Origin: JABMMZ01 sp964438995
GTDB lineage: Bacteria; Bacteroidota; Bacteroidia; NS11-12g; UBA955
DNA length: 64,000 bases
NCBI GenBank assembly: GCA_964438995.1
Contig: CAYTMQ010000012.1
Coordinates: forward strand, 51,648 to 115,647
Direction of reading: 5' to 3'
Positions 7,200 to 16,328 of the stretch are shown here, piece by piece. The position numbers and the translations under genes were made by a program. The notes under the pieces are model-generated. The model made no database searches. It was given only the letters and a program-made list of their open reading frames with translations, and had not been told where the DNA came from. Numbering within the stretch: the stretch's first letter is position 1; every line of letters begins with the position of its first letter.

Positions 7200-8630
7200 A
7201 TGAGATTGCTATTGATGCTTATATGTTCGCTCTTGAGCTTGTCTGTTAATGCACAGATCAGTCCGGATAAATATGTATATGACCATGGCAACATCGAAAA
7301 ATTCAACAACGATACGGCCTATTTTACCTTTACCAATACCAGTGCTAAAAGTATCTATTTGCTAACCACTCAACCAAGCGGTGATTACGAAATTTTAGTC
7401 CCCTCTAAAACCATAGAACCCAATAGCACTTGGACAATCGGAGTCATATATTATACCGGTCAGAAAGGCAAATTCTCTGTTAAAATCCCTTTGTACTTTA
7501 GTGCACTTGCCAATCCAATTACGCTTGAAGTAAAAGGCAACATCAAATCCATTACTGAAACTGCTTTGAGTACTTGTCCATCTATCGAAAATTCTAAACC
7601 TCTCGAAGCCGCACAAGTGCCTCTCAACATCATTGTTAAAGACGCAGAAACTCAAGAAACATTGAGCAATGTAGATGTTAAAGCCAAGCAAAAAAACATG
7701 GAATATACTTGCGTTACTGGACTTAACTCTAAAACCTTTAGATGCAAAGTGGTGTATGGCAACATCAATATTACTGCTCAGAAAAAAAACTATGAAACCC
7801 AAACGGTCAATTATCTTTATGACCCAATCAATTATACCTGTATCATTGAGTTAAAAAAGAAAGTTGTTATCGAAGATACACTTATAGAACCAGAGAAACC
7901 TGAAATCGTTGTCATCAAAGAAAAACCTACTGAACAACCTACAACTAAAGAAAAACCAACTCAGCCTGATATATCAAAACAAGAAAACAATACAGACACA
8001 TTCAAACAACCTGAATATGTCTATATTCCATCTTCTGTTGCTGATTCTGGATTCAATTCATACCGCTACAAACCCAATCATTTGATTTTTATCATCGACA
8101 TCAGTGGAAGTATGAAAGACAGTGGCAAATTGGATTATTTAAAGACGTCTATGAAAAAACTCATAGCTTCTGTTAGACCTCAAGACCATATCACTTTAAT
8201 CACCTACAATTCAAAAGTAAAAGTGGTGTTTACAAATTATAGTGGAATTGATAGAAATGCCATGTACAAAGCCATAGACACCATGAGTGCAAAAGGAGGC
8301 AGCAATGGCGCTATGAGCATTCAAATGGCATACGATTTAGCCAAAATGTATTACATCAAAGGTGGCAACAACCAAATTTTCTTAGCTACTGATGGTTTGT
8401 TTAACAGCTCAAAAATAAGTGATGAAGATTTGTATAAAATGGCTGCGAAATATGCCATTTTCAACAACATCAAATTATCATCGATAGGATTCGGCAAAGA
8501 CGAAAAAGCCTTATCTTTCCTTAACAAATTGAGCAAGTTTGGCAAAGGAAATTTTTTAATGATAAAGCACATTCCAACCGATGTGGATGTGTTGATTGAA
8601 GAAGTTAAAACTCAGTCACTGTCTAAATAA
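7200..8630 (+). CDS. Secreted von Willebrand factor A domain protein
   Basis: A 476-residue protein with a signal peptide (residues 1-18, cut after VNA). Residues about 20-115 resemble an Ig-like/ASH beta domain of the DUF1573 type. Residues 140-220 look like a carboxypeptidase-regulatory-like beta sandwich, followed by a Pro/Glu/Lys/Thr-rich linker (about 225-275). Residues 294-470 are a vWA domain with the MIDAS motif DISGSMKDS starting at residue 300, the downstream Thr/Gly-containing loops and ATDGLFN. It should bind a divalent metal and a protein partner in the periplasm or at the surface. No T9SS tail is seen. It is monocistronic. Confidence 0.88.
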   Translation: MRLLLMLICSLLSLSVNAQISPDKYVYDHGNIEKFNNDTAYFTFTNTSAKSIYLLTTQPSGDYEILVPSKTIEPNSTWTIGVIYYTGQKGKFSVKIPLYFSALANPITLEVKGNIKSITETALSTCPSIENSKPLEAAQVPLNIIVKDAETQETLSNVDVKAKQKNMEYTCVTGLNSKTFRCKVVYGNINITAQKKNYETQTVNYLYDPINYTCIIELKKKVVIEDTLIEPEKPEIVVIKEKPTEQPTTKEKPTQPDISKQENNTDTFKQPEYVYIPSSVADSGFNSYRYKPNHLIFIIDISGSMKDSGKLDYLKTSMKKLIASVRPQDHITLITYNSKVKVVFTNYSGIDRNAMYKAIDTMSAKGGSNGAMSIQMAYDLAKMYYIKGGNNQIFLATDGLFNSSKISDEDLYKMAAKYAIFNNIKLSSIGFGKDEKALSFLNKLSKFGKGNFLMIKHIPTDVDVLIEEVKTQSLSK

Positions 8631-8728
8631 CACTTCAAACCACCCTTAACTGTTAATAATTACAAGGCTCTAAACAGACGAAACGCTTATTTTTAACCTT
8701 ATTTTGTACTTTTTACACTCAAACAACG

Positions 8729-9652
8729 ATGAAAAAGTTAGTTTTATTTTGCTTTTTAGCTAGTGCCTCTGCAGCATTTGCGATGCCCCAAGACTCTATT
8801 GGAGTGAAAGTGGTAGATGGCAAATCATATATCATGCACAAAGTTTCTAAAGGAGAAGGAGTATACGGCATCGCTAAAAAATATGGCGTTCCGGCAGCAG
8901 ATATTTTTAATGCAAATGAAGGTTCTAAAACCAACATCAAAATTGACCAAGTGCTTTTAGTTCCTAAATCAGGTTTGTCGACATCAACAAAACCTAGCTC
9001 GACTTCAACAGCTTCTGCTACCACTAAGACCGAAAAAATTTACCATACAGTTGCTGCTGGTCAAACGCTTTCTTCAATTGCTCGTCAATACAAAACAACA
9101 GTTGCTGAAATAAAAACTTTAAACAATTTAAATTCAGACAACATTGCTCTTGGAAAAAAACTTATTGTTGGAACCAAAACCGTTTCTAGTCCTGCTACTA
9201 AACCAGCCGAAACAGTTACACCAGAACCACAACCTACAATTGCAGTTGAAGAGCCTAAAATTGAAACCCCTCAAGCAATTAAAACGACCCCTACCACCAA
9301 CAACAATGTGGTAGTAACCAATACCCCTAAAGTTGAAGAACCAATAAAATCTAGTCAAGTCATCAACAATACTTATTCAACAGATGACGGAGACGAAATT
9401 TCAGAAAATGGTATTGCCATTATTTCAAATGAAGGAGAATTGAGTCAGGAAAGAAGTTTCATTATGCACCCAACAGCAAAAATTGGAACAATTGTAATGA
9501 TTACAAATCCTGTCAACAACAACACCACATTTGCTAGAGTAGTTGGCAATTGTAAATGTGATGATGGCACCATCTTAAAAATGAGCAAGACAGTTGCTTC
9601 AAAAATTGGAGCCAATGAAAACATTCAAGTGAAATTGAGCTACGCGAAATAA
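8729..9652 (+). CDS. Secreted LysM protein with C-terminal double-psi-barrel-like domain
   Basis: A 307-residue envelope protein. After a signal peptide (1-19, ending AFA) come two LysM peptidoglycan-binding domains (about 34-77, with KVSKGEGVYGIAKKYGV, and about 103-147, with TVAAGQTLSSIARQYKT), separated by a Ser/Thr-rich linker. A Pro/Thr/Glu-rich linker follows (about 150-215). The last 80 residues (ATAKIGT-like start through VVGNCKCDDGTILKMSKTVA) look like the double-psi beta-barrel of RlpA-type proteins. It probably binds or cleaves peptidoglycan. It is followed after 18 nt by the O-antigen-ligase-like gene, so both may be one operon. Confidence 0.87.
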   Translation: MKKLVLFCFLASASAAFAMPQDSIGVKVVDGKSYIMHKVSKGEGVYGIAKKYGVPAADIFNANEGSKTNIKIDQVLLVPKSGLSTSTKPSSTSTASATTKTEKIYHTVAAGQTLSSIARQYKTTVAEIKTLNNLNSDNIALGKKLIVGTKTVSSPATKPAETVTPEPQPTIAVEEPKIETPQAIKTTPTTNNNVVVTNTPKVEEPIKSSQVINNTYSTDDGDEISENGIAIISNEGELSQERSFIMHPTAKIGTIVMITNPVNNNTTFARVVGNCKCDDGTILKMSKTVASKIGANENIQVKLSYAK

Positions 9653-9670
9653 TTTAATTTAAAAATACGC

Positions 9671-10888
9671 ATGTTGTATAAGCCAAAGCAAATGATATTC
9701 TTATTGCTTTGGCTTATTTTTTGTCTGTCTATCACGCTTTCTCAAGGACTTATGAGCATTAGCTTAGCAGCCATTGCTTTCATAGGTATACTTGAATTTA
9801 AAACCATCAACTTAAACAAAAAAGAGAAAATACTCTCTCTGTTATTTTTAGCTTTCTATCTTATAACTGCACTTACATTTTTCAATTCGAACAACAGCTC
9901 TGAAGCATTAAGAAAACTCGTATTAAAGCTGCCAATTTTGTTGTTCCCTTTGATACTGATAGCATTCAAATCTGTTGCATCATTGAAATCAGAATTGATA
10001 GGCATCGTATTATTTGGCGTCTACTTTCCTGCAATCGTTAGCGTTTACAATTACTTCTCAAATAAAACACTATTTGATCAGCTAATTCTTGAATCAAAGC
10101 CTTTGCCTATCGAATTTGGATATGGCATTTACCACATCCAATTTTCTATTGTTTTAGCAAGCACCATCTTGATTGGTTTTTATTATTTGCTGGCAAACTA
10201 CAAGAAAACCAAAAACAACATAAGTTATTACACCATTGGAGCTTTAACCTTTATTAACTTCTTATCGCTTCATATACTAAGTGCGAGAACCGGACTTCTA
10301 GCGTGTTATACTGGCATAATAGTCATTGTATATACTTGGTTGCGCAAAGCCAATACATCACTATTCAAATATGCCGTCATTGCCATGATAGTATTGCCAT
10401 TTCTAGCGTATTTTAGTAGCAAATCATTACAAAACAGAGTAACCAATACCATAGCCGATTTAAAAGTAGTAATGCAGAAATCCGACCCAAATGACTATTC
10501 ATTTGCCATGAGAGTTGAAGCTTGGAAAAATGCCTCTAATTTAATCTCAAAATATCCTATAGCCGGTGTTGGAGTTGGAGATGCAGACTCTGCTTTGTTT
10601 AACAACTTTGAATTGGTCAATCCTAAAATTGTCAAAGAAAATCGAAAAAACCCGCATTTTCAATTGCTAGAATCAGGGGTACAAAGTGGCGTTTTTTCTA
10701 TGTTATTCTATCTAAGTATAATCTTATTTGGTGTGGCTATGAGCATTAAAAAACAACCACTAGTTTCAGCGATAATTGTTTTGATGTTCATTGCATCTTG
10801 TTTCGAAAGTATATTGGAAAGTCAAGCCAGTGTTGCCGCATTTTGCTTGTTCATTCCTTTGGCATTCTGTGTGTCTAAAAACGACTGA
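9671..10888 (+). CDS. O-antigen ligase / Wzy-like polytopic membrane protein
   Basis: A 405-residue inner-membrane protein with about ten hydrophobic segments and one long extracytoplasmic loop. The loop carries RVEAWKNASNLISKYPIAGVGVGDAD and, further on, NPHFQLLESGVQSGVFSML, which is the Wzy_C signature of WaaL/Wzy enzymes that join lipid-linked polysaccharide to an acceptor. SARTGLLACY before a helix is also typical. It lies 18 nt after the LysM gene. Whether it acts as ligase, polymerase or protein O-glycosyl transferase cannot be decided here. Confidence 0.87.
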   Translation: MLYKPKQMIFLLLWLIFCLSITLSQGLMSISLAAIAFIGILEFKTINLNKKEKILSLLFLAFYLITALTFFNSNNSSEALRKLVLKLPILLFPLILIAFKSVASLKSELIGIVLFGVYFPAIVSVYNYFSNKTLFDQLILESKPLPIEFGYGIYHIQFSIVLASTILIGFYYLLANYKKTKNNISYYTIGALTFINFLSLHILSARTGLLACYTGIIVIVYTWLRKANTSLFKYAVIAMIVLPFLAYFSSKSLQNRVTNTIADLKVVMQKSDPNDYSFAMRVEAWKNASNLISKYPIAGVGVGDADSALFNNFELVNPKIVKENRKNPHFQLLESGVQSGVFSMLFYLSIILFGVAMSIKKQPLVSAIIVLMFIASCFESILESQASVAAFCLFIPLAFCVSKND

Positions 10889-10913
10889 TACGCTAATGAA
10901 CATGATCTCAAGT

Positions 10914-12167
10914 CTATTTTAATTCGAGCTTTTTTCTAACCTTACCTGACTTCTCTACTAAAAACCACAAACCATTGGTTTTACCTCGACCAATAAAACA
11001 GTTTGCACATTCTTCAATCGTCACATTTTTGAATTTGGTATAGAGTTTTTCAGCCAAATCCAAATCATCAAACTCTAACAATCGCACGCGCTCTCCTTTG
11101 GTATTGATGGCCAAAGTGGTGTACAATCCTTTTGTTTTCTTATCTCCAAGATATAAAGTGGCTATACCATTTTTAAATGTTGATGCCTTATTGACGGCCG
11201 TGTCACAAGCCTTTAATCCGGTATTGATAACAGTATTACCTAAGGTATCAATATAGACAATATAGTTGTCTTTTGCCACAGCACATAGACCCTCACTAAA
11301 CTCGGGCTCAAATCCACATGGCAAACTGAAATTACCTGCAATTCTGACATTTAAAAATGTATCCGTAAAAACGAATTTACCACAGTAAATACTATCCTCT
11401 TCAGCCATTCTTTCTAATTGGTAATCGCCACATTCGTAATACACAAACAATCTATTGTCTTTATGTGACTTATTGGCTAAAAGCATCTTGTAGTCGAGTT
11501 CAGACAAATGAAATTTGCCTTTTTCTATCAATTGATTTGGTTCAAAAAACTGATTGTTATCAATAGGATGATATACATAAATTTCAGTATCAGATGAGTT
11601 TTTTTTCTGACCTCTGTTAGCTATCACAACTGGAGGTGGTTTTATTCGCACTTTAACCAAGTACGGTTCGTGAATTCTTTCTCCCCTTTTATTGATGTAA
11701 TACACATCGTAAAAATTCCTTAGTCCTCCAGAGCCCTTATAAACCTTAGCTTTCCCATTTTTAAAAGGATAAATTCTATTCTTTTGATTCGAGCAAGCGA
11801 GCAACTCGGTTGAAATTTTAACTTGCCCTAAGGTATCAATAAAACACAAATAATTATTGATGCTAACTGCACACAACCCTTCAGAGAATTTAGGTTCTAC
11901 ACCACAAGGAATATCAAATCCAGGCTTAATTTTTACAACAAAATTCTTATCTACGAAAACAAATTTTCCGCACAATCCAACCGTATCAGTTTTTTTATAA
12001 ACTGCAGTACAGAAAGGATCGCAATAAAAAGGCAAACACATTAAGCCCTCACTGAAGCCATACTTCTTGGTATACGACACCTTTAACATACTATCCAAGC
12101 ACAATTTTACTTGAGCTTTTACTGATAAAGTCATCAATAATAGAAACAATACAACAACTCTTCTCAT
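10914..12167 (-). CDS. Secreted WG-repeat-like protein
   Basis: A 417-residue exported protein with a signal peptide (1-18, VKA). It has two similar halves: each contains a block like GKFVFVDKNF...PGFDIPCGVEPKFSEGLCAV (about 65-105, and again about 260-300), followed by a FIDTLGQ- or YIDTLGN-type strand. This FSEGLCAV...DTxG periodicity is that of WG (KWG) repeats found in many Bacteroidota. Cysteines are frequent and conserved between the halves. It is the last gene of the gldH/DCC/WG operon, overlapping the DCC gene by 4 nt (ATGA). Function is unknown. Confidence 0.8.
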   Translation of the reverse strand: MRRVVVLFLLLMTLSVKAQVKLCLDSMLKVSYTKKYGFSEGLMCLPFYCDPFCTAVYKKTDTVGLCGKFVFVDKNFVVKIKPGFDIPCGVEPKFSEGLCAVSINNYLCFIDTLGQVKISTELLACSNQKNRIYPFKNGKAKVYKGSGGLRNFYDVYYINKRGERIHEPYLVKVRIKPPPVVIANRGQKKNSSDTEIYVYHPIDNNQFFEPNQLIEKGKFHLSELDYKMLLANKSHKDNRLFVYYECGDYQLERMAEEDSIYCGKFVFTDTFLNVRIAGNFSLPCGFEPEFSEGLCAVAKDNYIVYIDTLGNTVINTGLKACDTAVNKASTFKNGIATLYLGDKKTKGLYTTLAINTKGERVRLLEFDDLDLAEKLYTKFKNVTIEECANCFIGRGKTNGLWFLVEKSGKVRKKLELK

Positions 12168-12556
12168 TCTAAAAACTTACCTTTCAATTCTTGAGTTGGA
12201 ATCATACAAGATGCTCTTTTGCCAAACCATTTGTACCTATTTTTAGCAACCCAATCATAAACAAAATTGCTAATAAAAGTAGGCACTATTAAAAACACAA
12301 TCCCTAATGAATATGGGAAAGGCAATGATTTTAAAATTCTTAATACAGCGCCACTCTTGACATAAAATTTCCCATCAACCAAATACATTATAGAATCTAT
12401 TTTTAACAATTCAGGAGAGGTAATATGTTGTTGAGCATAGTTACTTTGAAGAGAAGAAAATTTCAATTGATTGTTTTTATCATGCTTTATTAACCATTGA
12501 ACTGTTGAATTACAGAGGTTACAAACACCATCAAAAAAAACAATCTTTTCAGACAT
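12164..12556 (-). CDS. DCC family thiol-disulfide oxidoreductase (DUF393)
   Basis: A 130-residue thioredoxin-like protein. The family signature is at the N-terminus: FFDGVCNLCN with the Cys-x-x-Cys pair at residues 12 and 15, preceded by Asp. The LKFSSLQS and SGAVLRIL segments are typical of the family, and a hydrophobic stretch follows around residues 80-100. It presumably acts in thiol exchange at the cytoplasmic face of the membrane. It sits between gldH (1 nt upstream) and the WG-repeat gene (4-nt overlap), so all three are cotranscribed. Confidence 0.92.
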   Translation of the reverse strand: MSEKIVFFDGVCNLCNSTVQWLIKHDKNNQLKFSSLQSNYAQQHITSPELLKIDSIMYLVDGKFYVKSGAVLRILKSLPFPYSLGIVFLIVPTFISNFVYDWVAKNRYKWFGKRASCMIPTQELKGKFLE

Positions 12557-12557
12557 C

Positions 12558-13028
12558 TTAGAACACTGGAGAACCTTCTACTATTTTAATGCCGATACTT
12601 TCAACGCCATTAACAACACTATCTCTTAAATTCTGTTCAAGCGCTATTGAATATTGACCAGGACCTTCCATTTTTCTATTTGAGAAAACAGGCACTTCAT
12701 AGTCAATTGAATTTCCTGTAGATCTACCCAATGGTCTACCTAAGTCATCTGTTAAAACAATATTGGCTGTTTGAGTGATGATTTTACCACTTGGTGTTCT
12801 GATATGTGTCAACAAATACAGATTTTCGTATGGATACGACTTTTGAATTCTCAACTTTACGAAGAAATTATAGGTGACACCTGTGTTGTTGATAGAAAAA
12901 GGGAATTCAGGAATTTTTTCATATTCCCATCTGCTGTTGGGAATTTCCCTCATTTGGTCGGCTATCTTTCCCTCTTCGGTACAAGAAGCAACCAATAAAA
13001 TTACTATCGCAAAATACCATTTGGACAT
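12558..13028 (-). CDS. gldH: Gliding motility lipoprotein GldH
   Basis: A 156-residue lipoprotein with a lipobox LLVASC (Cys16), so lipid-anchored in the envelope. The sequence after it matches GldH: RWEYEKIPEFPFSI, then the FFVKLRIQKSYPYENLYL strand pair, and GPGQYSIALEQNLRDS with GVESIGIKI at the end. GldH is one of the lipoproteins needed for gliding and T9SS-linked functions in Flavobacterium, which fits the six T9SS cargos in the window. It heads a three-gene operon. A TAACTTTG element ends 4 nt before the ATG. Confidence 0.88.
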   Translation of the reverse strand: MSKWYFAIVILLVASCTEEGKIADQMREIPNSRWEYEKIPEFPFSINNTGVTYNFFVKLRIQKSYPYENLYLLTHIRTPSGKIITQTANIVLTDDLGRPLGRSTGNSIDYEVPVFSNRKMEGPGQYSIALEQNLRDSVVNGVESIGIKIVEGSPVF

Positions 13029-13032
13029 ACTG

Positions 13033-13040
13033 CAAAGTTA
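13033..13040 (-). promoter_or_regulatory. Minus-7 element 4 nt before gldH (TAACTTTG)
   Basis: TAACTTTG, four bases (CAGT), then the ATG of gldH on the minus strand. This predicts a leaderless gldH operon transcript. Confidence 0.6.
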
Positions 13041-13137
13041 CGTAAGACCGATTACAATATAAAACAAATATTAGCCTCTTTTATTTCATTTCTATCGAGC
13101 AATTTTTACAGCTTAATAATAATTCAAAATAATTCTT

Positions 13138-13145
13138 TAGATTTG
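13138..13145 (+). promoter_or_regulatory. Candidate minus-7 element for the BASS transporter gene (TAGATTTG)
   Basis: A TAnnTTTG match 24 nt before the ATG at 13170. The upstream TTG is not evident. Confidence 0.45.
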
Positions 13146-13169
13146 TTGTTCAATACCCGAAGCTGATAA

Positions 13170-14072
13170 ATGCCTGACATCCTCCTACAGAACATTGACT
13201 TACTTATTAATGTTGTTTTGGCATTTATTACTGCAAGTCTTGGATTAAACCTCACCAAAGCAGATTTTCAAAACATATTCGCTTTCCCAAAACCATTAAC
13301 TGTTGGACTATTAGCCCAAATGATTCTTTTGCCATTAATCACTTTTGGTTTGATGTTGATGTCTAATTTCAGTCCAGAAGTTAAAGTTGGATTTATGATC
13401 ATTTCATTTTGTCCGGGCGGAGTAACCTCTAATTTGGTCAATTATCTATTGAAAGCCAATGTTGCATTAAGCATATCACTAACTGTTTTAAATGGCATTT
13501 TGTGTATGTTTACCATCCCTTTCCTTACAAATGCTTCTTTAGATTACTTTGTCAATTCATCTCAATTAATAGAATTGCCAATACTGTCTACAATTCTACA
13601 TATTGCTCTAATTACGGCTATTCCAGCTGCTATTGGAGTTTTCATCAGAAGTAAATTCCCAAAGATAGCCAATACACTTAGACCAATTTTAAAATACTTA
13701 TTGCCCGCATTATTACTTGTTATTTTTACGGTTAAAATATTCGCTCCTGCCGAAAATGGAGGGGTAGAATTAAGCAGAGATGAATTGATAGAACAATCTA
13801 TTTGGGTACTTATTTTGAATTTCTCTGGCATGTTTACAGGGTATATTGTGAGTTGGTTGTTAAAAGTAAAAATGGAAAACCGCATGACCATAATGGTTGA
13901 AGCAGGTTTACACAACACAGCAATGGCACTATACATTGGAAGTAATATTCTCAATAATGTGGCTATGCAAAAGCCCGCAATTGTGCATGCTATGTTGACA
14001 TTTTTTAGTACCTTTATTTTTGCTTGGTTGATTAGAACTATTGCATTAAAATACTTTGCAAAAGCTGAGTAA
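13170..14072 (+). CDS. Bile acid:sodium symporter (BASS) family transporter
   Basis: A 300-residue inner-membrane protein with nine or ten hydrophobic helices and the BASS signatures GLLAQMILLPLITF, FCPGGVTSNLVNYLLKANVALSISLT (helix crossover region) and EAGLHNTAMAL in the second repeat. The family moves organic anions such as bile acids, pantoate or keto acids with sodium; the substrate here is unknown. Its 3' end overlaps the next gene by 17 nt, and recX follows, so the three form an overlapping transcription unit. Confidence 0.93.
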   Translation: MPDILLQNIDLLINVVLAFITASLGLNLTKADFQNIFAFPKPLTVGLLAQMILLPLITFGLMLMSNFSPEVKVGFMIISFCPGGVTSNLVNYLLKANVALSISLTVLNGILCMFTIPFLTNASLDYFVNSSQLIELPILSTILHIALITAIPAAIGVFIRSKFPKIANTLRPILKYLLPALLLVIFTVKIFAPAENGGVELSRDELIEQSIWVLILNFSGMFTGYIVSWLLKVKMENRMTIMVEAGLHNTAMALYIGSNILNNVAMQKPAIVHAMLTFFSTFIFAWLIRTIALKYFAKAE

Positions 14073-15210
14073 ATACCTTTTTTCCAGTTTTTTACTGATG
14101 TTTTTTGGGCTATCTCAAGCGCAAAACATTCCTTCTATTGGAGATTCTTTAAGCATTGAAATTGCCAATTGGAACATTGAATGGTTTGGCAAAACCACTC
14201 CTGGATTTGGACCATCTAATGATTCTCTACAGCAAGTATTGGTTACTAAAACCATCTCATCCTCCAAAGTCGATGTATGGGTGTTATGCGAAGTTTCAGA
14301 CACTACAGCATTCAAACAATTATTAGCTAAAGTACCAGAGTATTCAGGTTACTTAGCCTCATATTTTCCAGAACAAAAAACAGCTGTACTTTATCAAAAC
14401 AAAACTTTCAGTGGCCTATACAAAACGCTCAAAGGCACAAACAACAAAGACAGTTTTAGCACGTCTCGATACCCTTTAGAAGTTGCCCTCATACCTATCA
14501 ATAAAAACTTTATTGATACCTTATTCTTATTAGCTATACATTTGAAATCAAACACTGGCAACGATTCTCAAAAACTTGCAGCTTACTACAGCAGAATGCG
14601 CTCTGCAGAGTGGATCAACCTATATATCAACAGTACTAAATTCAGAAAAAACATGATGATTTGTGGCGATTGGAACGATGATTTAGACGTTTCTATTTAC
14701 AACAATTTACCAACGCCTTTCAATATTTTAAAGAAAGTGGGACAACCACTCAATTTCATTACTGAATCGTTTACCAATCAACATATAGGCACGACAACCT
14801 CTTATTCTGATGCGATAGACCACCAATATGTGTCAGCAAATTTAAAGCAACATTTACAGTTGAATTCACCATTTATTTGGCGACTGGACAACTATATCAA
14901 CAACTATTCAAATACTTGTAGCGACCATTATCCTGTTGTATCGAAATTTATATCATTACCAAGTTCAATTAATGGTCAAACAAGCCGTTATTGTAGTGTT
15001 TTCCCAAATCCTAGCAACACAATCTTACAAATTGAAGGAGTAGACAGCATTCAAACGGTCAACATCATTGACTTAAATGGTCAATCAATTTTGCAAGAAG
15101 TTGGACATGATAAATCACTTGATGTGTCTCAACTAGAAGCAGGAATTTACATTTTAAAAATAGTAAGCGAGGAAAAATTATATATCCAGAAAATACAAAT
15201 TGTGAGATGA
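14056..15210 (+). CDS. Secreted endonuclease/exonuclease/phosphatase family protein with T9SS tail
   Basis: A 384-residue protein with a signal peptide (1-23, SQAQ). The EEP fold is seen in order: IANWNIEWFG (metal-binding Asn/Glu), CEVSDTTAF, LFLLAIHLKSN, ICGDWNDDLD and CSDHYPVV, which carry the expected catalytic Asn, Glu, Asp-x-Asn-like and Asp-His residues. So it should hydrolyse phosphodiester or phosphomonoester bonds outside the cell. Residues about 313-384 (VFPNPSNTILQI ... LEAGIYILKI) are a type A T9SS sorting domain. The start overlaps the BASS gene by 17 nt and the stop overlaps recX by 4 nt. DNA, lipid or nucleotide substrates are all possible. Confidence 0.9.
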   Translation: MQKLSKYLFSSFLLMFFGLSQAQNIPSIGDSLSIEIANWNIEWFGKTTPGFGPSNDSLQQVLVTKTISSSKVDVWVLCEVSDTTAFKQLLAKVPEYSGYLASYFPEQKTAVLYQNKTFSGLYKTLKGTNNKDSFSTSRYPLEVALIPINKNFIDTLFLLAIHLKSNTGNDSQKLAAYYSRMRSAEWINLYINSTKFRKNMMICGDWNDDLDVSIYNNLPTPFNILKKVGQPLNFITESFTNQHIGTTTSYSDAIDHQYVSANLKQHLQLNSPFIWRLDNYINNYSNTCSDHYPVVSKFISLPSSINGQTSRYCSVFPNPSNTILQIEGVDSIQTVNIIDLNGQSILQEVGHDKSLDVSQLEAGIYILKIVSEEKLYIQKIQIVR

Positions 15211-15692
15211 ATATGGGTGAAGAAAAAATTCAAAAAAAACTGACCAAACAGGAAGCCATTCCAAAAATTGAATACTATTGCGCGTATCAGGAAAGATGCC
15301 ACAAAGAAGTAACCGATAAATTGTATAGTTATGGCTTAAACACTGATGAAGTTGGTGAATTATTGAGTCGATTGGTGAAATCAAACTTCTTAAATGAAGA
15401 AAGATTTGCAATTGCCTTTGCTGGAGGAAAATTCAGACAAAAAAACTGGGGAAAAACCAAAATCATAAGAGAACTTAAAATTAGAGGAATCAGTGAGTAT
15501 TGCATCAAAAAAGCCCTCAAAGAAATTGAAGACAATGATTATGAAGACAGCTTAATAATGTTGGCTGAAAAGTACATTAGAACCCATCGATTAAAGAATG
15601 ATTTTACTTCCAAACAGAAGTTGTTAAAACACTTGATGAGCAAGGGATACGAATATGAGCAATGTCAGCAAATTATACAAACCATGTTTTAG
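15207..15692 (+). CDS. recX: RecX family regulatory protein
   Basis: A 161-residue helical protein made of three-helix repeats, as in RecX, which binds and restrains RecA filaments. Family features are AYQERCHKEVTDKL, LVKSNFLNEERFAIAFAGGKFRQKNWGKTKI (the strongest RecX motif, FxxxRWGxxKI type) and LKHLMSKGYEYEQCQQII. It overlaps the preceding T9SS gene by ATGA. recA is not adjacent. Confidence 0.93.
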   Translation: MNMGEEKIQKKLTKQEAIPKIEYYCAYQERCHKEVTDKLYSYGLNTDEVGELLSRLVKSNFLNEERFAIAFAGGKFRQKNWGKTKIIRELKIRGISEYCIKKALKEIEDNDYEDSLIMLAEKYIRTHRLKNDFTSKQKLLKHLMSKGYEYEQCQQIIQTMF

Positions 15693-15712
15693 GTTAATTG
15701 TTATTTATTGAG

Positions 15713-15720
15713 TAATTTTG
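15713..15720 (+). promoter_or_regulatory. Candidate minus-7 element for paaD (TAATTTTG)
   Basis: TAATTTTG ends 11 nt before the ATG at 15732. It supports that ATG as the start rather than the upstream TTG at 15708, which would lie before the promoter element. Confidence 0.5.
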
Positions 15721-15731
15721 ACCTTCAAAAT

Positions 15732-16217
15732 ATGGCGACAACAGAAGAAGTTTGGAAAATTTTAGAATCAGTAAGCGACCCTGAAATACCGGTACTTTCG
15801 GTAGTTGACTTAGGGGTTGTCAGAGAAGTCGTAGAAACACCAGACAAATTTGTTGTGAGCATTACCCCTACGTATAGTGGGTGCCCAGCAATGAACATGA
15901 TAGAAATGGAGATAAGGACAGCATTGTTAGAAAAGGGCATCAACAACGATGTCAAGTTGGTCCTATCTCCTGCCTGGACAACAGATTGGATGAGTGAAAA
16001 AGGCAAACAAAAACTCAAAGCATATGGCATTGCACCTCCACAAGATGAAGATTTAAGTGTTCACCACCTTTTTGGGAAGCCAAATCAAATAGAATGTCCT
16101 CATTGCAACAGCACGAATACCGAACTTATCAGCCAGTTTGGAAGTACTGCTTGTAAAGCTCTTTACAAGTGTTTAGACTGCCTTGAGCCATTCGATTATT
16201 TCAAGTGTTTGCGCTAA
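15732..16217 (+). CDS. paaD: PaaD-like protein (phenylacetyl-CoA epoxidase subunit D family), orphan
   Basis: A 161-residue protein from the ATG at 15732. Residues 5-85 are a MIP18/DUF59 domain (SDPEIPVLSVVDLGVV, then TYSGCPAM with a conserved Cys at 51). The C-terminal part has a zinc-ribbon-like set of cysteines (CPHC ... CKALYKCLDCLEPFDYFKC), the arrangement of PaaD. PaaD is thought to help mature the Fe-S or diiron centre of the PaaABCE oxygenase. No paaA, B, C or E gene is present here; the gene stands between recX and infB, so a general Fe-S/metal maturation role is possible. Confidence 0.85.
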   Translation: MATTEEVWKILESVSDPEIPVLSVVDLGVVREVVETPDKFVVSITPTYSGCPAMNMIEMEIRTALLEKGINNDVKLVLSPAWTTDWMSEKGKQKLKAYGIAPPQDEDLSVHHLFGKPNQIECPHCNSTNTELISQFGSTACKALYKCLDCLEPFDYFKCLR

Positions 16218-16251
16218 ATAACCACATCATTTACACAATTGCTTTATTTAC

Positions 16252-16282
16252 TTGCAAAAATTGCATTATAACCTTACCTTTG
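16252..16282 (+). promoter_or_regulatory. Promoter for infB (TTG-N20-TACCTTTG)
   Basis: TTG (16252-16254), a 20-nt spacer and TACCTTTG (16275-16282) form a full Bacteroidota-type promoter, 46 nt before the infB start. The leader would be about 40 nt. Confidence 0.8.
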
Positions 16283-16328
16283 CACATTTGGCAAACGATT
16301 GTCAAATACAGCACATAAGTAAGTTTAA

